A DNA stretch of 64,000 bases from Herpetosiphonaceae bacterium (GTDB lineage Bacteria > Chloroflexota > Chloroflexia > Chloroflexales > Kallotenuaceae), in the NCBI GenBank assembly GCA_036374795.1, contig DASUTC010000265.1:1-64000 (forward strand), read 5' to 3'. The position numbers and the translations under genes were made by a program. Positions 47,637-57,427 of the stretch are shown piece by piece. The notes beneath the pieces are model-generated. The model did no database searches, had not been told where the DNA came from, and saw nothing but the letters and a program-made list of their open reading frames with translations. Positions within the stretch are counted from its first letter, which is position 1, and each line of letters opens with the position of its first letter.

Positions 47637-48419
47637 TTAAGCCTCAGCCTCCGCCAGAAACTCCTCGATCAGCCGGTTGACCGCAGCCGGACGCTGCAAG
47701 TGGATCTTGTGTTTGACCCGCAGCACCACGCGCAGCCGCGCATTGGGCAGCTCGCGCACCATGCGGGCAACCGCCTGCGGCGGCGCGACCACGTCGAGCT
47801 TGCCCGCGATTGCTAGCACCGGCTGCCGGATCTCCGCCAGATGCTCCCAGCCACGCCAGGGCAGAAGCGCCTGCGCCATCAGCGCGCGCATCACCTGAGC
47901 GGAGGCGTGGAAGCGCCGCGCGAAGAATCTACGCCGCGCCCATTCGAGGATGGCACCCGGCACCGGAGCGATCGTCGCGAGCCTGAACAGCCGCCCATAG
48001 TTGAACGCCGCCGCCACGCCGATCAGCACCACATGCGAAACCAGATCGGGATGCGAGCGTGCCAGCTCCAGCGCAATCGCGCCGCCGTACGAGTGCGATA
48101 GCAGCACCACGGGCGTGAGCATCTGCCGCGCGCCGATCAGTTGCCGCAGGTCGTCGACGATCCGCCGCATCGAGTACGGCCCCGCCGTGTCGGGAGTCGC
48201 GCTGTGCCCGCGCAGGTCGGGCGCGACAACGCGATAGCGAGCCGCGAAATGTTCGATCTGCGGCATCCACTGCTCTTTCATCCCGCCCACGCCATGAATG
48301 CACAGTAGCGTCTGCCGCCGATCGAGCGGCTCCCCGGTGTCGAGCACGCTCATGCGAACCGGCGGCGGGCCGGGCAGCGCGGCGACGACCGCCGCGAATT
48401 TAGAGGGCTGCTGCTGCAT
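47637..48419 (-). CDS. Alpha/beta hydrolase
   Basis: 260 residues, single hydrolase domain. HGVGGMKEQWMPQ forms the oxyanion side, nucleophile Ser is in LLSHSYGGAIAL (the first Gly of GxSxG is His), and the catalytic His is probably in RVKHKIHLQRP. The substrate is unknown. It overlaps the next hydrolase gene by 20 bp, so the two form a coupled pair; despite this they differ in sequence. Confidence 0.85.
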   Translation of the reverse strand: MQQQPSKFAAVVAALPGPPPVRMSVLDTGEPLDRRQTLLCIHGVGGMKEQWMPQIEHFAARYRVVAPDLRGHSATPDTAGPYSMRRIVDDLRQLIGARQMLTPVVLLSHSYGGAIALELARSHPDLVSHVVLIGVAAAFNYGRLFRLATIAPVPGAILEWARRRFFARRFHASAQVMRALMAQALLPWRGWEHLAEIRQPVLAIAGKLDVVAPPQAVARMVRELPNARLRVVLRVKHKIHLQRPAAVNRLIEEFLAEAEA

Positions 48420-49275
48420 CGGCGGTCACGGACGCTGCCTGCGCGGGCGGCACGCTGTCGAGAAAATCGAGCAATGCACGGTGAAAGGCAGCCGGTCGAT
48501 CGTCCATTGGCGTATGCAGCGCGCGCGGGATCAGATGCAGCCGCGCGTTGGGGATCAGCTCCGCCGCCCGACGAGCCTGGCGCGGCAGCACCAGCGGATC
48601 GCGCTCGCCGCTGAGCACCAGCGTCGGCTGTGTGATCTCCGCCAGCCGATCGTCGAGCGATTCTTCGTACAATCCCATCGCATACTGATGCAACATCTGC
48701 GGATTTGCCAGCGCGGTGTAGTAGGCGCGACGCAGGAAAGGCCGGATCAGGCCGCCCCGGTGATCGTGCGGCGCTGGCCGTAGCAGCCGTCCCAGGCCAT
48801 GACCCAGGCGGCGGCTGAGCGCAATCGTCCGCTCGATGTCGCGCAGCTCAAGCATCCGCCTGCCGAATGGCGCGATATGCGCCGGATCGAGCGCGGCGTC
48901 TACCAGTACCAGCCGCGCCACCAGATCGGGATGCAGCAGCGCCAGCAGCGCCGCGACTCTGCCGCCCATCGAGTGCCCGACGACGGTAATACGCTCCAAT
49001 CGCAGCACATCGCAGGCATGCACGACCAGATGCGCCAGATCAATCAGCCGGACTCGCTCAAGTGGCCGCGAGCGGCCGTGGCCCGGCCACTCCGGCGCGA
49101 TCCCGTGGTAGCGCGGCTCGATGGCCCGCAGCGTGCCCCACCAGATCTCTTTGAACGCCGCCCAGCCGTGAAGCAGGACCACCGGATGCCCAGCGCCCGC
49201 CTCAAGATAATGCAGATCCAGCCCCGGCAGCACCGCCTCGGTCGGCTGCCACTGCGCTGTTGCTCGTTTCATCAT
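48400..49275 (-). CDS. Alpha/beta hydrolase
   Basis: 291 residues from ATG 49275 (second ATG adjacent at 49272). PVVLLHGWAAFKEIWWGTL, PEWPGHGRSRPLERV, nucleophile Ser in VVGHSMGGRVAAL, and a C-terminal His in PRALHTPMDDRP give a complete triad. Closest in style to esterases and haloperoxidase-like hydrolases. GAGG precedes the start; the frame continues upstream without support. First of a two-gene pair. Confidence 0.87.
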   Translation of the reverse strand: MMKRATAQWQPTEAVLPGLDLHYLEAGAGHPVVLLHGWAAFKEIWWGTLRAIEPRYHGIAPEWPGHGRSRPLERVRLIDLAHLVVHACDVLRLERITVVGHSMGGRVAALLALLHPDLVARLVLVDAALDPAHIAPFGRRMLELRDIERTIALSRRLGHGLGRLLRPAPHDHRGGLIRPFLRRAYYTALANPQMLHQYAMGLYEESLDDRLAEITQPTLVLSGERDPLVLPRQARRAAELIPNARLHLIPRALHTPMDDRPAAFHRALLDFLDSVPPAQAASVTADAAAAL

Positions 49276-49449
49276 CGCATCCGCCTCATCACTCCGCTGC
49301 TGGCCTCTTTCAGCAAACTGCACGCCAGGATCGAAGCAGGCGCCGATCGTGTCGATCCGGCTCATGGCGCGGAGTATAAGCCATTCGTCGCCGCCAGATC
49401 CACACCGATCGCTGCCAGAAGGTGTTTCTCGCGGATCAGGCACGCCTGC

Positions 49450-49710
49450 TCACGCGCCGGAGGATGCCGCCTGCCGCTCGACATCGAGCAGCAGCGTCGC
49501 GCCGAAGCCGACGACTGAGAGCGCGGCTGCGAGGCTGAAGATCGCCAGCATGCCGAGCGGCGACAGCAGCGCGCCAAGCTGCTCCAGATACGGGGGCGTA
49601 AATGCGTTCAAATGTCCAAACGCGAACGACTCGACGATGCCCGTCAGGGCAAACAGCGCCGCCGTGACGCGCCAGCTATTGCGATGCTGCGACATGACCT
49701 TCCGAATCAT
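49450..49710 (-). pseudogene. Short MFS remnant (first and last helices joined)
   Basis: 86 residues. The first part, RVTAALFALTGIVESFAFGH and LNAFTPPYLEQLG, reads like helix 1 of an MFS transporter. The rest, SPLGMLAIFSLAAALSVVGF followed by a short cytoplasmic tail, reads like the last helix. The ten or so helices between are missing, which suggests an internal in-frame deletion. It still has an open frame, so a small two-helix protein may be made. Confidence 0.45.
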
Positions 49711-49862
49711 CGTGCAAGCTCTTTGTAGAGCACAAGGCGGATATTGTACATCACGTCGCGCGCCACGCTACGCCGGTTGAGGCAGCCCAACAGCCGACGG
49801 CAAGGAGCAGGCCGTACCGTCAGCGAGCCGGAGCCTAGACCAAGCTGGATGCGCGGGCCTGG

Positions 49863-52025
49863 CTACTCCAGCAGGTTGGGCTGCCCATTGGTCGAATGAG
49901 CGTTACGAGGCTTCCAGTAGAGCCGGTAGCGCTCGACCCGCACAGGCGGATTAGTGGCGACCAAGCGGCTGGCGCTCTCGACGTTCAGCGGCGCGGCAAC
50001 AAAGAACGAATTCTTGGGCTTGTAGGTCAGCACCGGCTTCCAGGTCTTTCCGTCCAGGCTCTCCTGCCGGTAGACGACCAGATCGCCGCCCTCAGCCGCC
50101 GACTCGCGATCGAAGTACAGGATCAGCGTTGGATCGATCTCGGTCGGCAGCGGCGTGTTGCAGGCCAGGCTAAAGGCATAGCTGCGCGCCTGCGCGCCAT
50201 CGGGCAGCGTGTCCAGTGAAGAGTCGACATGCACCAGCGTTGTCACCACCTTGGTGTTGCTGTAGTCGCGGATCTGGTTCTTATCGGCGAAGAACAGCAT
50301 GCTGTTGCCCTCTGACGAGCCTGCCGTGATCGGCGGGCCGCCGGTCGGCGTGCCGGTCTGCGGATTGCCGCCCTGCGAGAACGAGCTGATTGCCACCTTG
50401 CGGCCCTGCTCCCAGATGACAAGCACATGTCCATCGAGCGTGGGAACATCCAGAAATGTGTCGGGCTGGATTTGCAGCCGACCGCCCACGCCGAGTGGAA
50501 AGACCCACGCCGGTCGATCGTACTGGCCCTCGATGCGCACCTTGATCTCAGCCAGTTGATCGTCAGGCAGCAGATCGAAGCTGGGAACAATATCGATCAT
50601 CGGGAAGTGATCGGGCGTGGCGTCGAGCCACTGCTGAATGCATACCTCGGCATCACCGCCCGGCATGGACCTGATCTCCGCGATCGTGCCGCTGACCACA
50701 ACCGCTCGGTCGCCGTAATCCCTGCCGATCAGCACGACCGTATCCTGAGCCGCGACGCCCAGCAGCCGGAAGCCGTACTCCTCGGCCCGCGAGTCGATCG
50801 AGCCCTGGGCGATCAGGTTTTGTGGATTCGTCGGGTTGCCCTTGATCACATAGACCCAGCAATGATCGAACTGCACGTCTTTGGGAAAATCTTTAAGAAC
50901 CGCCTCGGCTGGCATTTTCCCAGGCCGATCGTCTGCCAGCGAGCCGACCACGTGGCAGGTTGGCAGCGGCACCGGCACGCGACCCGGCCCTTGCAGCGGC
51001 TGACGGTGGGGATCGAGATCCAAAAACTTGTAGCGATTCTTGCGCTTGATCAGCTCCCAGGGCGTCTCGTCGTGCCACGGTCCTTTCGGCGTCATACGCG
51101 GCACCAGCTCGCTCGTGCCCTCCAGCGAGGCCATGATCGACTCGGCGGTGATGCTGATCTGCGGAATCACCACCGGATACGTGCCGCGCACCAGGACATT
51201 CGCCGCGCTGTGGGCGTGATTGCTGCTGGCCGGAGCGACATGGTGCGTCTCCAGGTAGGCGTCGCGCAGCTCCAGGCCATAGTGCGCCCACTCATGCACC
51301 AGCGTGCGAAACGCCTCCGGCTCGTCCCACGGGATCGACACGCGATTGTTTTTGTGCCACACGCCGCGCCCGACGCGGATCGGCATGTACTTCAGCGACT
51401 CGTGGAGGCCGCTGACCCAGGAGCGCGGCAGCAGACGGTTAGAGGCCATCACCTGCACATCGGCGCAGCTCATCAGCTCCGGCCCGCCGATCACAATCTG
51501 GCCGAACGCAAAATAGCCGTCGGTGACATCGTAGAGGAAATCGGATGCGCTGCGAAACGCCCACTTGAGCTGCTCGATATACTCCGGCGTCGCCTCCCAC
51601 TCCAGCGCCACGATCACGCTGAAGAGGCAGGAGTAGGCGTAGGGATGATGGCCGTCGGTCGCTGCGATCTCGGAGCCGTCGGGCACCGGCTGAGATGGCG
51701 CTGTGCCCCACACCTCCGCCGGAGTCGACGGCGCTTCCGGCCCCGGCTTGAGCTTGGAAAGATTGGTCACTTTGTACTCGTAGAACGGCCAGTCAAGCGC
51801 ATTGCCGAACACGAGATCTTCGAACTTGATCGTGCCCTGGCGCTGAAGCCGCTCCAGCTCCTCACGCTGAGGCTCGACGCGCTGCGGTACGTCGTTGGGC
51901 TGGTACGGCGCAACCTCCAGTTGAATCACCGGATCGTTCGAGCGTAGATACACGGCGGAGTCGCCCGTCTGCGAGGCGTGGCTTGGACAGGCGTTGAAGA
52001 TGATCCGCTCAGGACGTGTATTCAT
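49863..52025 (-). CDS. Large zincin-like protein with CLCA-type metalloprotease motif
   Basis: 720 residues from ATG 52025 (AAGGAGGAAGGGA before it). No signal peptide. The motif LVHEWAHYGLELRDAY gives HExxH at 244-248 and Asp255. The spacing and neighbouring residues resemble the HExxHxxxGxxDE motif of the CLCA metalloprotease domain. The N-terminus is unassigned and the C-terminal half (about 400-720) appears beta-rich. Function is not established; an intracellular or non-classically exported protease is possible. It is divergent from the TPR-CHAT gene, another predicted protease. Confidence 0.65.
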   Translation of the reverse strand: MNTRPERIIFNACPSHASQTGDSAVYLRSNDPVIQLEVAPYQPNDVPQRVEPQREELERLQRQGTIKFEDLVFGNALDWPFYEYKVTNLSKLKPGPEAPSTPAEVWGTAPSQPVPDGSEIAATDGHHPYAYSCLFSVIVALEWEATPEYIEQLKWAFRSASDFLYDVTDGYFAFGQIVIGGPELMSCADVQVMASNRLLPRSWVSGLHESLKYMPIRVGRGVWHKNNRVSIPWDEPEAFRTLVHEWAHYGLELRDAYLETHHVAPASSNHAHSAANVLVRGTYPVVIPQISITAESIMASLEGTSELVPRMTPKGPWHDETPWELIKRKNRYKFLDLDPHRQPLQGPGRVPVPLPTCHVVGSLADDRPGKMPAEAVLKDFPKDVQFDHCWVYVIKGNPTNPQNLIAQGSIDSRAEEYGFRLLGVAAQDTVVLIGRDYGDRAVVVSGTIAEIRSMPGGDAEVCIQQWLDATPDHFPMIDIVPSFDLLPDDQLAEIKVRIEGQYDRPAWVFPLGVGGRLQIQPDTFLDVPTLDGHVLVIWEQGRKVAISSFSQGGNPQTGTPTGGPPITAGSSEGNSMLFFADKNQIRDYSNTKVVTTLVHVDSSLDTLPDGAQARSYAFSLACNTPLPTEIDPTLILYFDRESAAEGGDLVVYRQESLDGKTWKPVLTYKPKNSFFVAAPLNVESASRLVATNPPVRVERYRLYWKPRNAHSTNGQPNLLE

Positions 52026-52253
52026 TCCCTTCCTCCTTGACTGGTCGCCGACAATTGATGGGCCTGGGGAGCAAAAGCTTAGCGCACATCGGCACAAACG
52101 AATCAGGTATGAACAGATGCGCGATCCTTCGCGCTTAAGGCGTCGAGGTGATACACTATATAACCACTTGATGACCTTCCGATCGGAGCTTGCCGCGAAG
52201 CGGACAATCGGTAGTAGGTCTATTCAAGGTATCACAGGTGATCAAGTCTGCCA

Positions 52254-52295
52254 AATTAAGGGCCTTTAGCCATTGACAATAACACAATTAAGGGC
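52254..52295 (+). promoter_or_regulatory. Promoter and paired direct repeats upstream of the TPR-CHAT gene
   Basis: AATTAAGGGC occurs at 52254-52263 and again at 52286-52295, 32 bp apart (about three helical turns). A perfect TTGACA (52273-52278) lies between them, and a weak -10 (TAGTTT, 52296-52301) follows the second copy. The layout suits an operator bound by a dimeric regulator. Confidence 0.5.
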
Positions 52296-52310
52296 TAGTT
52301 TATACGTCAC

Positions 52311-55055
52311 TTGTTCGCATCCCGCGGCGCAGTATTCGTACACGCAGACCCCCGGCGTCATACAGTAGGCACGCTGGCTATACAGGAAGTGCTATCTGTG
52401 CTCCACGAAATCGAATCTAATGAGTTCCCGCTCCTTACGTTCTGCGCGATTCTCCGCCGCTTCGATCGCGATGCGCTGATGACCATGAGCGGATGCACAC
52501 CAGAACAATGGACGGCCCTGATCGCAAGCGATGCCGTCGTTGCCCTCGCAGAATGTCCGGGCACGTACCGGCTGCGAGCGGAGGTGCAGGCGGATGCGCT
52601 GGCGCTCCTGCGCGCGACACGTCCACACGAAGAGCTGACCCTGCACACCTATGCGCTTGAGTACTTTTTGCAGCGCATGGCACAGGCAGGTCCCGCCGAG
52701 CAGCACGATCTCGATGCCGAGGAGTGTCTGCACCATCTCGGCGAGGCATTTTTTCACCTGCTGCCGCGCAAAGAATGGCGCACCATCACCAACTACGTCG
52801 CTACCGTGCGCGCGGCTCGTCCGCGCCTCACCCACCATCTGCAACGGCTGGCGCTCTACGAGGGCTACGTCGCGGTGCGCACCCAGCGCTATGACGAGGG
52901 CGAGACGATCTTGACCGACCTGCTGGCGCAGCCGGAGTTGGATACCTACGCCCGCATCCATACGCTGAATGCGCTGGCGCAGGCTCAGTGGTACCAGACG
53001 CGCTACGATCGGGCGCTGGCGCTCTACCAGCAGCTCCATGATGTCGCCTCGGAAACCGACAATCTGCTCTACCAGGGCGTCGCGCTGCTCAACATGAGCT
53101 GGGTCTATGCCGAGCTGAACTATCACGAGCAGGCGCTGGACTACGCCTCGCAGAGCTTGGCGATCTTCCGCGAACTGCACGATTCGTCGCGCACCGCCGA
53201 CGCGCTGATCGCCATCGGCAACTTTGCGATGGGCCTGGGACGCTGGCATGTGGCGCAGAACCACTTTCAGGAAACGATCAAGCTCTACGAGAAGCTGGGT
53301 ATTATCGCGCGGCTGGCGAACCTGTACTGGTGCCAGGGCTTTCTCCATCACATGCTCGGCGAGGAAGAAGCCAGCGAGTCGGCGTACCGTCGCGCGCTGG
53401 AGATCGCCCGCTCGTCGGACTATGCCGATCCGGCGGTGGCGCTCGATACCTACACGCAGCTCGGCTTTTTGTACCAGACCCAGGACCGCTGGGCCGAGGC
53501 GCAGACCGCCTACGCCCAGGCGATCGACCTGGCGACGCATCTGCGCAACAAGCACTGGCTCAGCCTGATCTACTATCGCGTCGGCAACGTCTTCAAAGCG
53601 CAGGGCCGTCTCGACGCGGCGGAGATGTCGTATCGCAAGGCGATCCAGGGCATCGAGGCGCTGCGCGGCGATACCGAGGGCGAGGAGATCAAGATCGGCA
53701 TCCTGGGCACGACCCAGCAGGTCTACGAGGCGATGGTGCTGCTCTGCCTGGAGCGCGGCCACTTCGCCGAGGCCTTTGCCTACGTCGAGCGCGCCCGCTC
53801 GCGCGCCTTTCTCGACACGCTCGCCAAGAAGTCGCCCACGCTCTACGCCGAACTGGATCAGCCCGTGGCGACGCTCCCCGATGTGCAGGCGCGGCTGCCG
53901 GAGCGCGCGCTGCTGATCGAGTACTTCACGATCGGCGTGGTGCCGCGCGGCGAGCACCTGATCAACAAGCTGCCCGCCGACAACACCCGGCTGCGCGCAC
54001 ACCTGGCGTTTCCGCCGGAGGTCGTGCTCTTCGCGCTGACCCGCGACGGCTTCGAGGTGCATCGCACGCCGCTCGATCCGAACTCGCTGCGCCCCATGCC
54101 CAACGATCCGGGGCCGGGCCGTCGGCTGCTGCTGCCCCGGCTGCTGACCTCGCTCGCCAAGAGTTTGATCGAGCCGGTGCAACATCTGCTGCGCGACCGC
54201 AGCCAGCTCTATCTGATCCCGCACGGGCCGCTGCACTACGTGCCGTTTATGGCGCTGCGCTCCGAGAGCGGCCATCACCTGCTGGATCGCGACGGCCCGG
54301 CAATCGCGATGGCACCGAGCGCGACGATCCTGCTGCACAACTGCTTGAATCGTCCACACAGCCAGGCGACCGACTTCCTGGCGCTCGGCTACAACGACGT
54401 GGGCGAGCGCGCGCTGAACTACGCCGAGGCCGAGGCGCGCTCCGTCGCGCGGCTGATGGACGGCGAAGCCTGGATCGGACCTGAGGCCAAGAGCGAGCGG
54501 CTGATCGCCGAGGCGCATCGGGTGCGCTGGCTGCATATCGCGGGCCATGCGGTCTACAAGCCGCAGGACCCACCGGCCTCGGAGCTGCACCTGGGCGCGG
54601 ACGATGCGCTGACGGCCCGCACGATCATCAGCCGCCTGGATCTGGAAGCCGATCTGGTGACGCTGAGCGCCTGCACGAGCGGCCTGAGCCACGTGGTTCC
54701 CGGCGATGAGCTGCTGGGCCTCCAGCGCGCGCTCCTGTACGCGGGAGCGCCCGCGGTGGTCTGTACGCTGTGGGAGGCCAACGATCTGGTCGCGCTGCTG
54801 GTGATGGAGCGCTTCTACACCGATCTACGCCGGGGGCGCTCGGCGGCGGCGGCGCTGCGTGATGCGCAGGTGGCCGTGCGTGAGTTGACCGGGCACGAGC
54901 TGGCCGCGACGGTCGAGCGCTGGTGTACCGAGAACGCCGAGTATACGACGATGCTGGAAGAGATCAAGGGCATCGCGCAGCAATCGGGCGATGAGCGCCT
55001 GTATGCCGATCCGTTCTACTGGGCGCCCTTTATGCTGATCGGTCGTCCAGACTGA
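52311..55055 (+). CDS. TPR-CHAT caspase-like protease
   Basis: Up to 914 residues; the start is uncertain (TTG 52311 or a codon up to about 52400). A 110-residue helical N-terminus is followed by about eight TPRs (roughly 150-480; QALDYASQSLAIFRELHDSS, EMSYRKAIQGIEALRG). The CHAT domain (about 600-914) has LYLIPHGPLHYVPFMALRS, catalytic His746 (HIAGHA) and Cys788 (LSACTSG). CHAT proteases are caspase relatives (separase-like clan CD) seen in bacterial cell-death and CRISPR-linked systems, though many stand alone. It is divergent from the zincin gene. Confidence 0.85.
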   Translation: MFASRGAVFVHADPRRHTVGTLAIQEVLSVLHEIESNEFPLLTFCAILRRFDRDALMTMSGCTPEQWTALIASDAVVALAECPGTYRLRAEVQADALALLRATRPHEELTLHTYALEYFLQRMAQAGPAEQHDLDAEECLHHLGEAFFHLLPRKEWRTITNYVATVRAARPRLTHHLQRLALYEGYVAVRTQRYDEGETILTDLLAQPELDTYARIHTLNALAQAQWYQTRYDRALALYQQLHDVASETDNLLYQGVALLNMSWVYAELNYHEQALDYASQSLAIFRELHDSSRTADALIAIGNFAMGLGRWHVAQNHFQETIKLYEKLGIIARLANLYWCQGFLHHMLGEEEASESAYRRALEIARSSDYADPAVALDTYTQLGFLYQTQDRWAEAQTAYAQAIDLATHLRNKHWLSLIYYRVGNVFKAQGRLDAAEMSYRKAIQGIEALRGDTEGEEIKIGILGTTQQVYEAMVLLCLERGHFAEAFAYVERARSRAFLDTLAKKSPTLYAELDQPVATLPDVQARLPERALLIEYFTIGVVPRGEHLINKLPADNTRLRAHLAFPPEVVLFALTRDGFEVHRTPLDPNSLRPMPNDPGPGRRLLLPRLLTSLAKSLIEPVQHLLRDRSQLYLIPHGPLHYVPFMALRSESGHHLLDRDGPAIAMAPSATILLHNCLNRPHSQATDFLALGYNDVGERALNYAEAEARSVARLMDGEAWIGPEAKSERLIAEAHRVRWLHIAGHAVYKPQDPPASELHLGADDALTARTIISRLDLEADLVTLSACTSGLSHVVPGDELLGLQRALLYAGAPAVVCTLWEANDLVALLVMERFYTDLRRGRSAAAALRDAQVAVRELTGHELAATVERWCTENAEYTTMLEEIKGIAQQSGDERLYADPFYWAPFMLIGRPD

Positions 55056-55069
55056 TGCGACGATTCGCG

Positions 55070-55094
55070 CGTGCCAGGCCCGTGGCCTGGCACG
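55070..55094 (+). terminator. Hairpin after the TPR-CHAT gene
   Basis: CGTGCCAGGCC (55070-55080) pairs perfectly with GGCCTGGCACG (55084-55094), loop CGT. No T-tract, so it may be a weak or factor-assisted terminator. Confidence 0.5.
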
Positions 55095-55289
55095 CGGCGC
55101 TGAGATCTGTCATCATCGCCGCGATGGCGAAAGGAGGGATACCGCAGCGTCCGTCTGATACGTCCTGTACATCATTCCACCAGAGGAAGGCTCTATGGCG
55201 AAAGAGCATCCGTTGAGTGATCGTTCGGTCGAGATAGACCGCAGGCCATGTACGATAACTGCCACCCACGCTGGAAAGGGGTATCGTCG

Positions 55290-56768
55290 ATGAGTGCTAA
55301 CACCGCTACGAGTGCGCCAGGCACAGCCGTTCAACCCGCTGCGCAAATCTGGAAAGTGATTGCCGCCTCCGCCGCCGGAACCGTGATCGAGTGGTACGAC
55401 TTCTACATCTTCGGCTCGCTCGCCTCGATCATCGCGCCGCTCTTCTACCCGCCCGGCAACGATACGCTGGCCCTGATCGCCTATCTCTCGACCTTCGCCG
55501 TGGGCTTTGTCGTGCGTCCGTTTGGCGCGCTCTTCTTTGGCCGCATCGGCGATCTGGTTGGACGCAAGTATGCCTTTCTGGTGACGCTGCTGATCATGGG
55601 CGGCGCAACTGCGGCGATTGGCATCCTGCCGACCTACGCGACGATCGGCATGCTCGCGCCGATCATCTTGATTCTGATCCGCATCCTCCAAGGTCTGGCG
55701 CTCGGCGGCGAGTACGGCGGCGCGGCGGTGTATGTCGCGGAGCATGTGCCGGACGGCAGGCGCGGCTTCTACACCAGCTTCATCCAGATCACCGCGACGC
55801 TGGGATTGTTCGTCTCGCTGGCGGTGATTCTGCTGGTGCAATCGTCGATGTCCAGGGAAGCATTCGCCACCTGGGGCTGGCGCATCCCGTTCCTGCTCTC
55901 GATCCTGCTGGTCGGCATGTCGCTCTACATCCGCCTGCGCATGAAGGAGTCGCCGATCTTTAGCTCGCTGAAGAAAGAAGGCAAAACCTCCAAAACGCCG
56001 CTCAAGGATAGCCTGGGCAACTGGCAGAACTGGAAGGGCATGCTGATCTCGCTCTTCGGCGCGACGGCGGGCCAGGGCGTGGTCTGGTACACCGGGCAGT
56101 TCTATGCCCTGTTCTACCTGCAAAACATCCTGAGGGTCGACCCCCGCACCTCGAATATTATCGTCGCGACCGCGCTGGTGCTGGGCATGCCTTTCTTCGT
56201 GGTCTTCGGCGCGCTCTCGGATCGCATCGGGCGCAAGAAGATCATGATGGCGGGCTGTCTGATCGCCGCGCTGTCGTACTACCCGATCTACATAGCGATG
56301 GAGGCCGCCGCAGGCAACAACATCGTCAGCGTCGGCTCGACGCGCAATCCGGTCACGGGCGAGATCAAGCTCGCGGCGCAGACGATGGTCAATGGCGCGC
56401 TGGTTCCAGCAGAGATCGCGGCCAACCCGAACATCCCGCTGCTGATCGGGCTGATCTTTATCCAGGTGCTCTTCGTCACGATGGTCTATGGGCCGATCGC
56501 GGCGTATCTGGTGGAGGCGTTTCCGGCCAAGATCAGGTATACCTCGATGTCGCTGCCGTATCATATCGGCAACGGCGTCTTCGGCGGATTGCTGCCGGTG
56601 ATCGGCCTCTCGATCGGCGCGGCGACCGGCAACATCTACGCGGGCCTGCTCTACCCGATCATCGTCGCGCTGATCACCTTCGTAGTCGGATCGCTGATGC
56701 TGCGCGAGACGCACAACGTGCGCATCTGGGACGAGACGAGCGAGTCGTACCCGACACCGGTTGGATGA
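55290..56768 (+). CDS. MHS-family MFS transporter (metabolite:H+ symporter)
   Basis: 492 residues, twelve helices. MHS-type features: ASAAGTVIEWYDFYIFGSLA, RPFGALFFGRIGDLVGRKYA, GGEYGGAAVYVAEHVPDGRR. The family carries dicarboxylates, shikimate, proline/betaine and similar compounds. A Met-rich loop with about 60 extra residues between helices 9 and 10 (SVGSTRNPVTGEIKLAAQTM) is unusual but known in some members. GAAAGGGG precedes ATG 55290. It lies upstream of DUF3830 and acsA, suggesting a carboxylic acid substrate. Confidence 0.85.
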   Translation: MSANTATSAPGTAVQPAAQIWKVIAASAAGTVIEWYDFYIFGSLASIIAPLFYPPGNDTLALIAYLSTFAVGFVVRPFGALFFGRIGDLVGRKYAFLVTLLIMGGATAAIGILPTYATIGMLAPIILILIRILQGLALGGEYGGAAVYVAEHVPDGRRGFYTSFIQITATLGLFVSLAVILLVQSSMSREAFATWGWRIPFLLSILLVGMSLYIRLRMKESPIFSSLKKEGKTSKTPLKDSLGNWQNWKGMLISLFGATAGQGVVWYTGQFYALFYLQNILRVDPRTSNIIVATALVLGMPFFVVFGALSDRIGRKKIMMAGCLIAALSYYPIYIAMEAAAGNNIVSVGSTRNPVTGEIKLAAQTMVNGALVPAEIAANPNIPLLIGLIFIQVLFVTMVYGPIAAYLVEAFPAKIRYTSMSLPYHIGNGVFGGLLPVIGLSIGAATGNIYAGLLYPIIVALITFVVGSLMLRETHNVRIWDETSESYPTPVG

Positions 56769-56792
56769 TCGGGCTGTGTCTATCGGCAGCAG

Positions 56793-56815
56793 GGCGGAGC
56801 CGCGCGGCTCCGCCT
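56793..56815 (+). terminator. Hairpin after the MHS gene
   Basis: GGCGGAGCC (56793-56801) pairs with GGCTCCGCC (56806-56814), loop GCGC, without a strong T-tract. Confidence 0.5.
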
Positions 56816-56894
56816 CTGTGTGCAAGGCGGCAAGCAATCCCTGCTATCATGACCACATCGACCATCTCGACCGTCCAGAGGAGGGCTTAAACCT

Positions 56895-57311
56895 GTGGAG
56901 ACTTTACTACGGATTACGGCAGGGCCGTTTCAGTTCAGCGCCAGACTAGAGCAGGAGAGCGCGCCGCAGACCTGCGCGGCCTTTCGGAGGCTGCTACCGT
57001 ATCGCCAGAAGCTGATCCATGCGCGCTGGAGCGGCGAAGCGTGCTGGATTCCGCTGGGCGATTTCGATCTCGGCGTGGGCTACGAGAATCACACGAGCTA
57101 TCCCTCGCGCGGCGACATCCTGTTTTATCCCGGCGGCCTGAGCGAGACAGAGATCCTGCTGCCCTACGGCAGCGCGCGCTTTGCGGCTAAAGTCGGGCAG
57201 CTCGCGGGGAATCACTTCTTGACGATCGTCGAGGGGCGCGAGCAGCTCTATGATCTTGGGCGACTGGTGCTCTGGCAGGGCGCGCAGGATATTGTGTTTG
57301 AAGCGATGTGA
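56895..57311 (+). CDS. DUF3830 family protein (cyclophilin-like fold)
   Basis: 138 residues from GTG 56895, with GGAGGGC before it. TCAAFRRLLPYRQKLIHARW, GVGYENHTSYPSRGDILFYP and a C-terminal VEGREQLYDLGRLVLWQG match the DUF3830 family, whose structures resemble cyclophilins but lack isomerase residues. Found next to organic-acid transporters and decarboxylases in other bacteria. Function here is unknown. Confidence 0.75.
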   Translation: METLLRITAGPFQFSARLEQESAPQTCAAFRRLLPYRQKLIHARWSGEACWIPLGDFDLGVGYENHTSYPSRGDILFYPGGLSETEILLPYGSARFAAKVGQLAGNHFLTIVEGREQLYDLGRLVLWQGAQDIVFEAM

Positions 57312-57427
57312 TCGCGGGCCGACGCAGATGTCCGGCTGCGTCGGCAAGGCCCAATGACGAAAAGTACTGGTCGGTGAATAGGCCGTTTTGACAGGCTGCC
57401 GGGTCGGCGCTCGTCTGCTATACTCCA

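Noticed and set aside
55113-56837. 574-residue frame opposite the MHS transporter
   Set aside because: Arg/Asp/His-rich shadow of a GC-rich gene; the sense strand has a complete family match. The same holds for long antisense frames over clpB, acsA, the Na/Pi-like gene and patatin.
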